Shown here piece after piece: positions 32,595 through 43,696 of a stretch of 64,000 nt of DNA. Below the pieces are notes generated by a model. It saw nothing but the letters and a program-made list of their open reading frames with translations, ran no database searches and had not been told where the DNA came from. The translations under genes were made by a program, and so were the position numbers. Positions within the stretch are counted from its first letter, which is position 1. Each line of letters begins with the position of its first letter. The stretch lies in assembly GCA_038396585.1 (NCBI GenBank), contig CP121691.1:248001-312000 (forward strand). The letters are read 5' to 3'. Source of the DNA: Vallitaleaceae bacterium 9-2. GTDB lineage: Bacteria; Bacillota; Clostridia; Lachnospirales; Vallitaleaceae.

Positions 32595-33579
32595 GAATAA
32601 GAATTTATTAGAAATAAAGAATCTAAAAAAATATTTTACGATAAAGCATAGTATGTTTGAAGATAAACGAAAAGTTTTAAAAGCCGTAGATGGTATTTCC
32701 TTTAATATAAAAAAAGGTGAAACCTTCGGACTTGTAGGTGAGTCCGGTTGTGGAAAATCAACGACAGGTCGTTCCATCGTTCGATTGTATGAACCCACAG
32801 GCGGAGAAATCATCTATGATGGTGAAAACATTGCCAACATAAGCGACAAGGAAATGTTAAAATATAGAAAACGTATTCAAATGATTTTTCAAGATCCATA
32901 TGCATCATTGAATACGCGAATGACAGTATCCGATATTATTGGAGAGGGGCTGGATATTCATACGAATATTACAGGAGCTGCTCGTCAAGAGCGTATCTAT
33001 GAACTTCTTCAAAGAGTTGGACTGAAAAAAGAACATTCAAATCGTTATCCACACGAATTTTCCGGTGGACAGCGACAACGTATTGGTATTGCAAGAGCTT
33101 TAGCGATTGAACCGGAGTTGATTATCTGTGACGAGCCGATTTCAGCTTTGGACGTATCGATTCAAGCCCAAGTAGTTAACATGTTAGAAGACTTACAGGA
33201 AGAACTTGGATTAACGTATTTGTTTATTGCCCATGACCTTTCCATGGTTAAGCATATTTCTGACCGAATAGGGGTTATGTATCTTGGAAATATGATGGAA
33301 ATTGCTGAAAGTAATGAACTCTATAAAAATCCATGGCATCCATATACAAAGGCATTATTGTCATCAATCCCGATTCCTGATCCAAGAGCCGACAAAGGAC
33401 AGCGAATTATCCTTGAAGGTGATGTTAAGAGCCCGATTAATCCAAAAGAAGGATGTCGATTTAGCTCACGTTGCCGATATTGCAAAGAAAAATGTAATGA
33501 AGTGACACCTGAACTACGTGAAGTAGCACCGGATCACTTTGTGGCATGCCACTTTGTAGAAGAAATCAACGGACTCTAG
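32587..33579 (+). CDS. oppF: Oligopeptide ABC transporter ATP-binding protein OppF
   Basis: I choose TTG at 32587, giving 330 residues that begin (M)AENKNLLEIKNLKKYF, because AAAGGAAGTGA lies just upstream. A longer frame from 32545 would overlap oppD by 50 nt and has no ribosome site. Walker A GESGCGKST, signature FSGGQRQRIGIARAL, Walker B LIICDEPISALD and C-terminal CRFSSRCRYCKEKC are intact. Partner of OppD. Confidence 0.92.
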   Translation: MAENKNLLEIKNLKKYFTIKHSMFEDKRKVLKAVDGISFNIKKGETFGLVGESGCGKSTTGRSIVRLYEPTGGEIIYDGENIANISDKEMLKYRKRIQMIFQDPYASLNTRMTVSDIIGEGLDIHTNITGAARQERIYELLQRVGLKKEHSNRYPHEFSGGQRQRIGIARALAIEPELIICDEPISALDVSIQAQVVNMLEDLQEELGLTYLFIAHDLSMVKHISDRIGVMYLGNMMEIAESNELYKNPWHPYTKALLSSIPIPDPRADKGQRIILEGDVKSPINPKEGCRFSSRCRYCKEKCNEVTPELREVAPDHFVACHFVEEINGL

Positions 33580-33695
33580 TCAATATTTATTGTTATGCGT
33601 CTATCAAAATATAAGGGTATAAACTTGTGCATAACAATTAATATATATAGTGACATAAGTCACATGAAACTAAGGAAATAAAAGGAGGAAAACAA

Positions 33696-35402
33696 ATGAA
33701 AAAAGTATTAGCAATGCTATTAGTACTTACGTTAGCAGTTTCATTATTTGCTGGATGTGGCAAAGATGATACCAATACAGGTACTACCGACAATGGAACA
33801 GACAGTAGTTCAACAGATAACGGTTCTACAGATGATGGCGCTACAGACGGAGAAGCGACAGATGGTGCCATAACTTCTGGTGGTATTCTTCACTGGAACG
33901 TTGGAGCAGATCCAAAGACTATTGACCCAGGCTTAAATGGTGCAAGTGATGGTGGAGACATTATCAGTCACACTTTTGAAGGGCTTGTAAGAGAAAAAAG
34001 CGGTGTAACTTATCCAGGAATTGCTGAAACTTGGGATGTTTCAGAAGACGGATTAACAGTAACATTCCATCTTAGAGAATCAAAATGGTCTGATGGAACA
34101 CCATTAACAGCTAATGACTTTGTTTATTCATGGAAACGTGGAATGGATCCTGCAACAGCATCTGAGTATGCATGGATTTGGGAATATACAAATATTAAAG
34201 GTGCTTATGAAGCTGTATACGAAGGTGGATCATTAGATGACGTTGGCGTTCGTGCAGAAGACGATCAAACGTTAGTTGTTGAGTTAAACTCTCCAACAGA
34301 TTATATCGTAAGTTTACTTTCTTTCTACCACTTCATGCCAGTTAAACAAGAAGCTGTCGAGTCTAAAGCAGACGGTGCTTGGGCTAAAGATGCTGAATTA
34401 GCAGTATCTAACGGTGCATTTGTTTTAACAAACTATACAATTGGTGAAGGATTAACTCTTGCTAAAAATGAAAATTACTGGGATGCTGAAAATGTATCAA
34501 TCGAAGGAATGGAAGTTGTATTTATCGATGAACATTCAACTGCTTACCAAGCATATGAAGGTGGCGAATTATTAGCTATTCCTGAAGTGCCAACAGCAGA
34601 AGTTGCTCGTCTAATTGCAGAAGATCCTAACTTCTATGTATTCCCACTACTTGGAACATACTACTATAACTTTAACCTTGATCGTGAGATTTGGGCTGAC
34701 CAACGTGTTCGTCGTGCGTTAACACTTGCTGTTGACCGTCAAATGATCACTGAAACATTAGGTGCAGGTCAACTTCCAGCAACTGGTTTCGTTCCAGAAG
34801 GTTTCTTAGATCACAATGGTGAAGATTTCGCATTAAAAGCTGGTGACTATGGCATTCCTACAGATGGAAGTGGTGTTGAAGAAGCACAAGCATTACTTGC
34901 TGAAGCTGGATATCCAAACGGTGAAGGATTCCCAGAATTTACAATCCTTTACAACACAGGTGAAGGTCACCAAAAAGTTGCTGAACTTGTACAAGAAATG
35001 TACAAAACAAACCTTGGTCTTAATGTAAAATTAGAGAACCAAGAGTGGGCAGTATTCCAAGATACTCGTAAAGTTGGAGACTACGAAATGGCTCGTGGTG
35101 GTTGGTTAACAGACTTTATGGATCCAATGGGATTATTAGGTATCTTCACTCAAGGTAATGCATACAATGATCCTAAGTTTGCAAACGATGAGTTTGATGA
35201 ACTAATGGCTAATGCAAATACAACTCGTGGTGAAGAACACTACAATTACCTATACCAAGCTCAAGACATCCTTATGAATGAATTACCAATTGTTCCTTTA
35301 TACTACTATACAGACAAATGGTTAATTTCAGACAAAGTACAAGGATGGGATCGTTCAGTACTTGGTGCTATCGACTTTACACATGCAACAGTTGTAGAGT
35401 AA
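33696..35402 (+). CDS. oppA: Oligopeptide-binding lipoprotein OppA
   Basis: This 568-residue SBP_bac_5 protein has a lipoprotein signal (LVLTLAVSLFAGCGKDD, Cys near residue 22), then a low-complexity linker of Thr, Asp, Ser and Gly (about 25-65) and the binding domain, which starts near GGILHWNVGADPKTIDPGLNG. It captures peptides outside the cell for OppBCDF. AGGAGG precedes the ATG. The 116-nt gap from oppF and a separate terminator allow higher expression than the permease genes. Codon use looks like that of a highly expressed gene. Confidence 0.93.
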   Translation: MKKVLAMLLVLTLAVSLFAGCGKDDTNTGTTDNGTDSSSTDNGSTDDGATDGEATDGAITSGGILHWNVGADPKTIDPGLNGASDGGDIISHTFEGLVREKSGVTYPGIAETWDVSEDGLTVTFHLRESKWSDGTPLTANDFVYSWKRGMDPATASEYAWIWEYTNIKGAYEAVYEGGSLDDVGVRAEDDQTLVVELNSPTDYIVSLLSFYHFMPVKQEAVESKADGAWAKDAELAVSNGAFVLTNYTIGEGLTLAKNENYWDAENVSIEGMEVVFIDEHSTAYQAYEGGELLAIPEVPTAEVARLIAEDPNFYVFPLLGTYYYNFNLDREIWADQRVRRALTLAVDRQMITETLGAGQLPATGFVPEGFLDHNGEDFALKAGDYGIPTDGSGVEEAQALLAEAGYPNGEGFPEFTILYNTGEGHQKVAELVQEMYKTNLGLNVKLENQEWAVFQDTRKVGDYEMARGGWLTDFMDPMGLLGIFTQGNAYNDPKFANDEFDELMANANTTRGEEHYNYLYQAQDILMNELPIVPLYYYTDKWLISDKVQGWDRSVLGAIDFTHATVVE

Positions 35403-35433
35403 TCTGACGGCATCTACTAGACAAGAATGACAA

Positions 35434-35474
35434 CAAAGGGATATGACTCCAATCGGAGCATATCCCTTTTTTTA
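35434..35474 (+). terminator. Terminator of the opp operon
   Basis: GGGATATG-CTCC and GGAG-CATATCCC form a long stem with one bulge and loop AATC, preceded by A and followed by TTTTTTT, about 30 nt after oppA. Confidence 0.9.
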
Positions 35475-35607
35475 CAAAAGTATTAATTCGTATTAAAATA
35501 AAATATACGCTAGCATTCTATAGAGTGGTGTGTTATAATGTGTTAATGGTTTAAGATGGGTCAAAAGACCTTGAATATAGAGTGTTACAAGGAGGAAACG
35601 TTAAATA

Positions 35608-36894
35608 ATGAGTACAAAAGTTGAAAAACTCGAAAACAGTATGGTGAAACTAACAATCGAAGTTAGTGCAGATATCTTTGAAAAAGGTCTGAATCACGCG
35701 TATAACAAAAACAAGAAATCTATCCAAATTCCAGGATTCCGTAAAGGAAAAGCACCACGAAAATTGATTGAAAAAACATATGGAATCGGTGTGTTCTATG
35801 AAGATGCAGCGAATTACTGCATCCCAGAAGCATATGACAAAGCAGTTGAAGAAGAAGGATTAGAAGTTGTATCACGTCCAGAGATTGACGTTGAGCAAAT
35901 CGAAGCAGGAAAGCCATTTATTTTCACAGCAGAAGTAGCAGTAAAACCTGAAGTTACACTTGGAGATTATAAAGGTCTAGAAGCAACAAAGGATGCTGTC
36001 GAAGTAACAGATGAAGAAGTTGATAACGATATTGACAATGTACGTGAGCAAAACTCTCGTCTTGTAGATGTCACTGATCGTGCCATTACAATGGATGATC
36101 AAGTCAATATTGATTTTGATGGATATGTGGATGGAGAACCTTTTGAAGGTGGAAAAGCTGAAGGCTATGACTTAACAATCGGTTCAGGTTCATTTATTGA
36201 TACATTTGAAGAACAATTAGTAGGTAAAAACGTTGATGACGAGCTTGAAGTTGAAGTGACTTTCCCAGAAGAGTATCATGTAGATGATCTTAAAGGAAAA
36301 CCAGCAACATTCAAAGTAAAAATCAATGGAATCAAAGTGAAGGAATTACCAGAGCTTGATGATGAATTGGCAAAAGACGTATCAGAATTTGATACTTTGG
36401 ATGAATACAAAGCAAGTGTTAAAGAAAAACTTGCTGAATCAAAAGAAAATGCAGCAACAGCAAAATTAAGAGAAGAAGTACTTGAAAAAGCTGTTGAAAA
36501 TGCAAGCATTGAATTACCAGAACCTATGGTAGAGTTAGAAGCTGAGAACATGACATACGATATGGCTCAACGACTACAATATCAAGGTCTATCAATAGAA
36601 CAATATTTCCAATATACAGGACAAAACATGGAGACGCTTAAAGCTAGCATGAAGCCAGAAGCTGAAAAGAAAATCAAAGCACGTCTTGTATTAGAAGCGA
36701 TTGCAGTTGCAGAAAACATTGAAGCGACAGATGAAGATGTTGAAGCAGAAATTGCTCGTATGGCAGAAATGTATAATATGGAAGTAGAAAAAATCAAAGA
36801 AACTATTGGTGATGATGAGAAAGATTCAATTAAACAAGACCTTGTCAACCAAAAGGCATATGACTTAATCGTAGAAAACGCAAAAGTCAACTAG
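35608..36894 (+). CDS. tig: Trigger factor
   Basis: This 428-residue protein is trigger factor: ribosome-binding signature [17 protein letters not shown] in the N-terminal domain (about 43-60), a PPIase domain (about 160-245: [22 protein letters not shown]), and a helical C-terminal chaperone cradle. It binds nascent chains at the ribosome exit. AAGGAGG precedes the ATG. The order tig-clpP-clpX-lon-engB is common in Clostridia. Confidence 0.96.
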   Translation: MSTKVEKLENSMVKLTIEVSADIFEKGLNHAYNKNKKSIQIPGFRKGKAPRKLIEKTYGIGVFYEDAANYCIPEAYDKAVEEEGLEVVSRPEIDVEQIEAGKPFIFTAEVAVKPEVTLGDYKGLEATKDAVEVTDEEVDNDIDNVREQNSRLVDVTDRAITMDDQVNIDFDGYVDGEPFEGGKAEGYDLTIGSGSFIDTFEEQLVGKNVDDELEVEVTFPEEYHVDDLKGKPATFKVKINGIKVKELPELDDELAKDVSEFDTLDEYKASVKEKLAESKENAATAKLREEVLEKAVENASIELPEPMVELEAENMTYDMAQRLQYQGLSIEQYFQYTGQNMETLKASMKPEAEKKIKARLVLEAIAVAENIEATDEDVEAEIARMAEMYNMEVEKIKETIGDDEKDSIKQDLVNQKAYDLIVENAKVN

Positions 36895-36911
36895 ATTTAG
36901 GAGGTGTGGGT

Positions 36912-37493
36912 ATGGCTTTAGTACCTTACGTCATTGAACAAACAAGCCGTGGAGAAAGATCGTATGATATTTATTCACGATTATTAAAGGAACGAATTAT
37001 TTTTTTAGGCGAGGAAGTAAACGATACAACAGCAAGTTTAATTGTTGCTCAATTATTGTTTTTAGAATCCGATGACCCAGATAAAGATATTCACTTATAT
37101 ATAAACAGCCCTGGAGGTTCAATTACTGCGGGGATGGCTATTTATGATACCATGCAACACGTTAAGCCAGACGTATCAACAATTTGTGTTGGTATGGCAG
37201 CAAGTATGGGTGCATTTTTACTTGCAGGCGGACAAAAAGGCAAGCGTTTTGCATTGCCACATTCAGAAGTGATGATTCATCAACCACTGGGTGGTATGCA
37301 AGGACAAGCAAGTGATATTAAAATACATGCAGATCGTATCATCGAGATGCGTAAAATGTTAAATGAAATTTTAGCGGAAAATACAGGTCAAGATCTTGAA
37401 ACAATTGAGCGAGACACAGAAAGAGACAATTTCTTGTCGGCTCAACGTGCAATGGAATATGGCCTCATTGATAAAGTAATAATTAAACGCTAA
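36912..37493 (+). CDS. clpP: ATP-dependent Clp protease proteolytic subunit ClpP
   Basis: ATG at 36912 with TAGGAGGTG gives 193 residues. The catalytic triad is visible: Ser in [13 protein letters not shown], His in VMIHQPLGG, and Asp in the later [12 protein letters not shown] region. ClpP forms the double-ring peptidase that works with ClpX, the next gene, 18 nt downstream. Length is usual. Confidence 0.96.
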   Translation: MALVPYVIEQTSRGERSYDIYSRLLKERIIFLGEEVNDTTASLIVAQLLFLESDDPDKDIHLYINSPGGSITAGMAIYDTMQHVKPDVSTICVGMAASMGAFLLAGGQKGKRFALPHSEVMIHQPLGGMQGQASDIKIHADRIIEMRKMLNEILAENTGQDLETIERDTERDNFLSAQRAMEYGLIDKVIIKR

Positions 37494-37511
37494 CCGAAAG
37501 TTGGTGAAACT

Positions 37512-38819
37512 ATGGCAAATAAATACGAAGATAAAAAGCAACTGCGTTGTTCTTTTTGTCACAAGCCACAAGATCAAGTTCGTAAGTTGATTGCTGGCCC
37601 TAATGTATACATTTGTGATGAATGTATTGAATTATGTTCCGAAATTATTGAAGAAGAATTCAGCCAAATTGAAGAAGCAATTGACTTAACGGATTTACCT
37701 AAACCGATTGAGATCAAAAAGTTTTTGGATGAATATATTATCGGGCAAGAAAACGCAAAAAAAGCACTTGCTGTTGCAGTGTATAATCACTATAAACGTA
37801 TCAATGCAGACAATATTGCAGAAGATGTCGAACTCCAAAAAAGTAATGTTTTATTCGTCGGACCGACAGGTTCAGGAAAGACACTTTTAGCGCAAACATT
37901 GGCAAAAATGCTGAATGTTCCGTTTGCGATTGCAGATGCTACATCTTTAACAGAAGCAGGATACGTAGGTGAAGATGTCGAGAATATTCTTTTGAAGATT
38001 ATTCAAGCAGCTGATTTTGATATTGAACGTGCAGAACGCGGAATCATCTATATTGATGAGATCGATAAAATTGCGCGAAAATCTGAAAATCCTTCCATTA
38101 CACGTGACGTGAGTGGAGAAGGGGTTCAACAGGCATTGTTAAAAATTCTTGAGGGAACGGTTGCATCAGTTCCGCCACAGGGTGGACGTAAACATCCGCA
38201 CCAAGAGTTTATTCAAATTGATACCACTAATATTTTGTTTATCTGTGCGGGTGCATTTGATGGATTAGAATCCATTATTGAACAACGTACAGGAACGACA
38301 ACCATGGGCTTTGGAGCTGAAATCGAGAGCAAGAAAAACGTGGAAATCGGCGAGATTCTTAAAAAGCTTTCACCTGAAGATTTAATCAAATACGGTCTGA
38401 TTCCGGAATTCGTTGGACGTGTTCCTATCAGTGTTGGTTTGGAAAATCTTGATGAAGAAGCATTGGTTCGTATATTAACAGAACCAAAGAACTCACTTGT
38501 CAAACAATACAAAGTTACTTTTGGTATGGATGATGTTGAACTAGAATTCGAAGAAGATGCTTTGCGAGCAATTGCAAGAAAGGCATTGAATCGAAAAACT
38601 GGTGCAAGGGGACTACGCGCTATCTTAGAAGAAATTATGATGGATATTATGTTCACGATTCCTTCAGATGATACGATTGGTCAATGTATTATTACCCAAG
38701 CAACAGTTGAAGAGGGTGCAACGCCAATTATTGTTTCGAATGAAAACTTGAAAGAGATGAAACAAAGTGCAGGAACAAAGAAGCGCTTACCCAAAAAGAA
38801 CGAGAATGAAACAGCTTAA
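37512..38819 (+). CDS. clpX: ATP-dependent Clp protease ATPase subunit ClpX
   Basis: This 435-residue protein has the N-terminal C4 zinc domain (CSFCHK ... CDECIELC), Walker A GPTGSGKT, Walker [10 protein letters not shown] and sensor/arginine regions of ClpX. It unfolds tagged proteins and feeds them to ClpP. The segment that docks to ClpP reads MGFG rather than the usual IGFG, a mild change. Coupled to clpP. Confidence 0.96.
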   Translation: MANKYEDKKQLRCSFCHKPQDQVRKLIAGPNVYICDECIELCSEIIEEEFSQIEEAIDLTDLPKPIEIKKFLDEYIIGQENAKKALAVAVYNHYKRINADNIAEDVELQKSNVLFVGPTGSGKTLLAQTLAKMLNVPFAIADATSLTEAGYVGEDVENILLKIIQAADFDIERAERGIIYIDEIDKIARKSENPSITRDVSGEGVQQALLKILEGTVASVPPQGGRKHPHQEFIQIDTTNILFICAGAFDGLESIIEQRTGTTTMGFGAEIESKKNVEIGEILKKLSPEDLIKYGLIPEFVGRVPISVGLENLDEEALVRILTEPKNSLVKQYKVTFGMDDVELEFEEDALRAIARKALNRKTGARGLRAILEEIMMDIMFTIPSDDTIGQCIITQATVEEGATPIIVSNENLKEMKQSAGTKKRLPKKNENETA

Positions 38820-38853
38820 ATATAAGATTAAGCGAAGTTAAGTTGCTTAGATA

Positions 38854-38885
38854 TAAAACCCTTGCATTTATGCAAGGGTTTTTAA
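38854..38885 (+). terminator. Terminator between clpX and lon
   Basis: AAACCCTTGCA and TGCAAGGGTTT form a perfect stem with loop TTTA, followed by TTTAA. It lies 35 nt after clpX and 20 nt before the lon ribosome site, so lon may get only part of the upstream transcript. Confidence 0.8.
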
Positions 38886-38905
38886 ATGAAGTAATGGAGG
38901 ATGTT

Positions 38906-41224
38906 ATGAATAGAATGAATTTACCAATTTTATCATTAAGAGGGGTCAATGTTTTTCCGAAGATGTTTTTGCACTTTGATGCAAAACGTGCGACATCAGT
39001 GGCCGCGCTTGATGAAGCAATGAATAAAGATCAAATTCTATTTGTTGTTGCTCAAAAAGATGCAAGTGTGGAAGAAGTTGATATAAATGCAGATATCTAT
39101 TCAGTAGGTACAATTGTAAAAATAAAGCAGATTGTAAAGCTACCTGGAGGTATTTCTAGAGTTCTTGTAGAAGGAATCCATCGTGGCAAAATCATTTCTA
39201 TCGAACAAAGCAAACAATATCCTTTGGGAACGATTGAGCAAGTTGAAAGTGAGATAAAAGAACTATCAGATGCTCAAAAGCAAGCAATCATCGGCATGGC
39301 TATGGATATACTCAAGGAATATAAGCGTTTGAATCCTAAGATGTCTCAAGAAACGATTGATTCACTCAAAAAAATCAAACAGATCAGCTTATTAGCGGAT
39401 TCCATGACAACCCATCTTATCAAGTCATTAGAGAATAAACAGCGCATTCTAGAAGAAATTGATGAAGAAATTCGGATGCAATTAGTTATTCGTATTTTAA
39501 ATAATGAACTTGAAATCGCCCGAATTCAAAGAGAGCTTCATCGAAAAGTCAAGAGTACGATTGATCAAAACCAAAAAGAATACTATCTGCGTGAACAGCT
39601 TAAAGTTATTCAGTCAGAACTTGGTGATCAAGTAGATATAGGTGAAGAGATTGCAGAATATAAAGCGGCGGTTGAAGCATTAGATGCCGATGCATATGTT
39701 AAAGAAAAAATATTAAAAGAAGTTAAACGGTTACAAAAAATGAATGTAAGCTCAGCGGAAAGCTCGGTTGTTCGAAACTATATCGAATGCATGTTAGACA
39801 TGCCATGGAATACGATCACACAAGAGCAAATCGACTTGAATAAAGCTCATGACATATTAGAAGCTGAGCACTATGGATTAAAGAAAGTTAAAGAACGCGT
39901 ACTCGAACACTTAGCTGTTCGAAAAATGACTGAAGACGGGACGGCTCCAATTATTTGTCTTGTTGGCCCACCAGGAACAGGTAAGACGTCAATTGCAAAA
40001 TCCATTGCAACATCCTTGAATCGAAAATATGTGCGTATATCCCTTGGCGGTGTACGAGATGAAGCTGAAATACGTGGTCATCGTCGAACATATATTGGTG
40101 CTATGCCAGGGCGTTTAGTGAGCGGATTGCGTCAAGCAGGAACCAGTAACCCAATGATTTTACTGGATGAGATTGATAAGATGAGCAGTGATTTTAAAGG
40201 GGATCCTAGTGCGGCGTTATTGGAAGTACTTGATAGTGAACAAAACCATCAGTTTAGAGACCACTATGTTGAAGTTCCGGTGGACTTATCCAAAGCGATT
40301 TTTGTAGCAACAGCCAACTCGTTAAGGACAATACCACGCCCTTTGTTAGATAGACTGGAGATTATCGAGGTATCTAGTTATACGGAAAATGAAAAATATC
40401 ATATTGCCAAGCAATACCTTATTCCCAAGCAACTTGAAAAACATGGGTTAAAGAAAAGTCAGTTAAAAATAAAAGATGAAGCACTTCGTCGTGTGATTAA
40501 TGAATATACTCGTGAATCGGGCGTACGACAATTGGAGCGACGCATTGGAGAAATATGTCGAAAAGCTGCAAAAATATTTTTAATGGATCAAAAAAAGTCG
40601 CTAACGGTTAGCGAAAAAAATATTGAAAATTATTTGGGGATTCCAAAATTTTCTTATGAGATGAAACTTGATGAACCGCAGATTGGGGTTGCTAGAGGAC
40701 TTGCATGGACAGAAATGGGTGGTGACACGCTTTCTATTGAAGTTACAGTCATGCCGGGAAAAGGGAAGTTCCAAATTACGGGGCGTATTGGAGACGTGAT
40801 GAAAGAATCGGCGTCTGCAGCGGTAAGTTATATACGTTCAAAGAGCATGGCATTTGATTTGCCAAAAGACTTTTATGAAACAAAAGATATTCATATACAT
40901 ATTCCCGAAGGAGCCGTACCAAAAGATGGACCTTCTGCTGGGATTACCTTGGTCACAGCGATTATTTCTGCGTTAACAAATACGCCGATTCGTAATGATA
41001 TTGCTATGACAGGGGAAGTGACACTGCGTGGACGAGTTTTAGCCATTGGCGGATTAAAAGAAAAGATTCTTGCCGCAAAACGTGCGGGTATATATGAAGT
41101 GATTGTCCCGAATGATAACCGTAGAAATGTATCTGAATTGGATAAAGAAGTTATTGATAATATGACAATTCATTATGTAAAACAAGTCGATGAAGTGATT
41201 CAATTGGCATTTGCAGTTAAGTAA
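38906..41224 (+). CDS. lon: ATP-dependent protease Lon
   Basis: ATG at 38906 with AATGGAGG upstream gives 772 residues; an open frame reaches further up through the terminator and is not likely translated. The N-terminal substrate domain starts [15 protein letters not shown]. Walker [10 protein letters not shown], Walker [10 protein letters not shown], and the Ser-Lys site in [15 protein letters not shown] are intact. Lon degrades misfolded and regulatory proteins. Confidence 0.95.
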   Translation: MNRMNLPILSLRGVNVFPKMFLHFDAKRATSVAALDEAMNKDQILFVVAQKDASVEEVDINADIYSVGTIVKIKQIVKLPGGISRVLVEGIHRGKIISIEQSKQYPLGTIEQVESEIKELSDAQKQAIIGMAMDILKEYKRLNPKMSQETIDSLKKIKQISLLADSMTTHLIKSLENKQRILEEIDEEIRMQLVIRILNNELEIARIQRELHRKVKSTIDQNQKEYYLREQLKVIQSELGDQVDIGEEIAEYKAAVEALDADAYVKEKILKEVKRLQKMNVSSAESSVVRNYIECMLDMPWNTITQEQIDLNKAHDILEAEHYGLKKVKERVLEHLAVRKMTEDGTAPIICLVGPPGTGKTSIAKSIATSLNRKYVRISLGGVRDEAEIRGHRRTYIGAMPGRLVSGLRQAGTSNPMILLDEIDKMSSDFKGDPSAALLEVLDSEQNHQFRDHYVEVPVDLSKAIFVATANSLRTIPRPLLDRLEIIEVSSYTENEKYHIAKQYLIPKQLEKHGLKKSQLKIKDEALRRVINEYTRESGVRQLERRIGEICRKAAKIFLMDQKKSLTVSEKNIENYLGIPKFSYEMKLDEPQIGVARGLAWTEMGGDTLSIEVTVMPGKGKFQITGRIGDVMKESASAAVSYIRSKSMAFDLPKDFYETKDIHIHIPEGAVPKDGPSAGITLVTAIISALTNTPIRNDIAMTGEVTLRGRVLAIGGLKEKILAAKRAGIYEVIVPNDNRRNVSELDKEVIDNMTIHYVKQVDEVIQLAFAVK

Positions 41225-41241
41225 GAAGAGAAGGAGTTAGC

Positions 41242-41832
41242 ATGAACGTACAAAATGTATATTTAGAAGCTGTTGGCGTGAAGTTTGAACAGTATCCAAC
41301 CAGTGGTCTTCCAGAAATCGCTTTTGCAGGAAAATCCAATGTGGGTAAATCGTCATTGCTCAATGGATTGATTAACCGAAAAAAACTGGCAAGAACATCT
41401 GCACAGCCAGGTAAGACACAAACTATTAATTTTTATAATGTTGAAGAACAATTATATTTAGTTGACTTACCAGGGTATGGATATGCAAGAGTATCAAAAG
41501 CTGATCGAGAACGATGGGCGAAGGTTATTGAAGACTATCTTCATAAACGTGAGACGCTAAAGCAAGTGGTGCTATTAGTTGATGGAAGACATACCCCAAG
41601 TGCCAATGATCAGATGATGATGGATTGGATAAAAAGCTTTGGATATGAACCTTTGGTTATTGCAACAAAAATGGATAAACTTAAGCGTAGCCAACATAGC
41701 AAAGCAGTTAAAACCATAGCAAATACCCTTAATATTAAACCGGGAAATGTTTTGTCTTTTTCAGCAATAACCAAAGATGGAAAAGAAAAAATATGGGATG
41801 TTCTAAGTCAAATCATCCAAGAGAGTGTTTAG
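41242..41832 (+). CDS. ysxC: Ribosome biogenesis GTPase EngB (YsxC)
   Basis: This 196-residue GTPase has G1 GKSNVGKSS, G3 DLPGYGYA and G4 TKMDK, and takes part in late 50S subunit assembly. It follows lon by 17 nt with GAAGGAG, as in many Firmicutes. Its 3' end overlaps the convergent DUF4364 gene by 30 nt. Confidence 0.95.
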   Translation: MNVQNVYLEAVGVKFEQYPTSGLPEIAFAGKSNVGKSSLLNGLINRKKLARTSAQPGKTQTINFYNVEEQLYLVDLPGYGYARVSKADRERWAKVIEDYLHKRETLKQVVLLVDGRHTPSANDQMMMDWIKSFGYEPLVIATKMDKLKRSQHSKAVKTIANTLNIKPGNVLSFSAITKDGKEKIWDVLSQIIQESV

Positions 41833-42330
41833 GATAATTTTGTAAAGCACATGACTTTCTTCTTTCCACTGATCACAGATTTTGACGGCATAATCCTTAT
41901 CAAAGACATTCATTGTCAAATCGATAAGGGTTTTGCCGTTTTCTTTTGCCACAAGGTGGACAAGATAGTCGCCATCCTTTTCAGGGATATACTCAGAGGC
42001 AATTTCTAGATGCTCTTTGATATCGTATTTTTTTTCTTTAAAATACGCATCAATATCATCTTTAATCGACTCGGAGATGCGGTTTTCAAAAAAGCCAAGC
42101 GTTGTAATACCTTCGTTAGAGATTTCATAACTTGTTGATTTTGATGTCGTAATCGTTCGAATCAAATCGCTCTCAACAAGCTGATGTAGATATTCTTGAA
42201 AAGAAAAATAATTCGTATAACCTTTATCTATAATAAATTCTGATAACTGAGTATTCGTCAACGGAAGCTCAATTCTTTTTAGCATGTAAAGTATGATTAA
42301 CTTATTTGTACTTAGTTCATGATTAATCAT
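41803..42330 (-). CDS. DUF4364 family protein
   Basis: This 175-residue protein has an N-terminal winged-helix-like part (KLIILYMLKRIELPLTNTQLSEFII, then YTNYFSFQEYLHQLVESDLI) and the C-terminal half typical of DUF4364, found in Clostridia. A role as transcription regulator is plausible but not shown. GGAGG lies upstream of the ATG on the minus strand. It converges with ysxC, overlapping it by 30 nt without a terminator between them. Confidence 0.85.
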   Translation of the reverse strand: MINHELSTNKLIILYMLKRIELPLTNTQLSEFIIDKGYTNYFSFQEYLHQLVESDLIRTITTSKSTSYEISNEGITTLGFFENRISESIKDDIDAYFKEKKYDIKEHLEIASEYIPEKDGDYLVHLVAKENGKTLIDLTMNVFDKDYAVKICDQWKEESHVLYKIILNTLLDDLT

Positions 42331-42362
42331 TGGTAACCTCCTAACTCGAATGTCATATTATC

Positions 42363-43511
42363 TTAAATACATTTTTTTACAGCTTCTGCAACAGCGCTTG
42401 CAACACCTTTGGCAAAGGGCTCAGGAAGAATGTTTTCTTCATGGAGTTCTTCAAGTGGAATCATATCTGCAATAGCGTTTGCGGCAGCGATTTTCATTTC
42501 TTCAGTAATTTGCTTGCCACGACCTTCAAGAATACCTTTGAATATTCCGGGGAATACAAGAACATTATTGACTTGGTTTGGATAGTCAGAACGTCCTGTT
42601 CCAATAACTCGAGCACCTGCTTCTTTTGCAAGCTCAGGCATGATTTCAGGCGTTGGATTTGCCATGGCAAATACGATGCTATCTGGACGCATGGAGCGAA
42701 TCATGTCTTGGGAGACAATGCCTGGAGCGGATACACCGATAAATACATCGCTTCCATTTAAAGCGTCGGATAAAGAACCGCGTAAATTCTCAGGATTGGT
42801 GGATTGGGAGATTTCTTTTTGTGCCCAGTTAAGCCATGGTTCTTCTTTGTTGACGATTCCTTCTTTATCAACCATGATAAGATTTGTCACACCGGCACGT
42901 AACAAAAGTTTACCTATTGCAATACCAGCAGAGCCGCAGCCATTGATAACAACTTTAACTGCTGCAATATCTTTTTGAGTCAACTTTAAAGCATTTAATA
43001 TTCCGGCAAGAACAACAATTGCAGTACCATGTTGATCGTCATGGAATACAGGAATATCCAATGTTTCTTTTAATCGGCGTTCGATTTCAAAGCACCTGGG
43101 AGCGCTAATATCTTCAATGTTAATACCGCCAAATGTTGGAGCAAGATATGTAATCGTTTTGACAATCTCATCCACATCCTGGGTATCCAGACAGATCGGG
43201 ATAGCATTCACATTGGCAAACTCTTTAAATAAAACTGCCTTACCTTCCATAACAGGCATAGCAGCTTCGGGACCAATATTACCTAATCCTAGAACTGCAG
43301 ATCCATCAGAGATTACGGCAACCGTATTGGCTTTCATAGTGTATTTGTAGGCGTTTTCTTTATTTGCATGTATTGCTTGACAAGGAGCAGCAACACCCGG
43401 AGTATACGCAACGGATAAGTCTTCTCGTGAGTTGACTTTTGACTTTGCTTGAACTTCTAACTTGCCTTGCCATTGTTCATGTAACTGAAGTGATTTTTCT
43501 TCTATAGACAT
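42363..43511 (-). CDS. Malic enzyme, NAD(P)-dependent
   Basis: ATG at 43511 gives 382 residues with GGTGGG before it; a GTG start 12 nt upstream is also open. The sequence has the malic N-domain (DLSVAYTPGVAAPCQAI), the catalytic region FHDDQHGTAIVVLAG, and the nucleotide loop NGCGSAGIAIGKLL. It oxidatively decarboxylates malate to pyruvate. The short bacterial form lacks the phosphotransacetylase fusion. Monocistronic. Confidence 0.94.
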   Translation of the reverse strand: MSIEEKSLQLHEQWQGKLEVQAKSKVNSREDLSVAYTPGVAAPCQAIHANKENAYKYTMKANTVAVISDGSAVLGLGNIGPEAAMPVMEGKAVLFKEFANVNAIPICLDTQDVDEIVKTITYLAPTFGGINIEDISAPRCFEIERRLKETLDIPVFHDDQHGTAIVVLAGILNALKLTQKDIAAVKVVINGCGSAGIAIGKLLLRAGVTNLIMVDKEGIVNKEEPWLNWAQKEISQSTNPENLRGSLSDALNGSDVFIGVSAPGIVSQDMIRSMRPDSIVFAMANPTPEIMPELAKEAGARVIGTGRSDYPNQVNNVLVFPGIFKGILEGRGKQITEEMKIAAANAIADMIPLEELHEENILPEPFAKGVASAVAEAVKKCI

Positions 43512-43696
43512 ATTACCCACCATTTCCTTATTTTCTTTTGTATACTGTATATTTTATCAGATAATCATATAAAAGTGAAGCGACAAAAACAGGCTTTTGT
43601 TGTCAATTCAATCGCTTGATTGACAGTCTGTTTGATGCAAGTTATAATGATAAGGCATTCTAATGATTTGAAAAAGGATATCGGAAGGAAAAAGCT

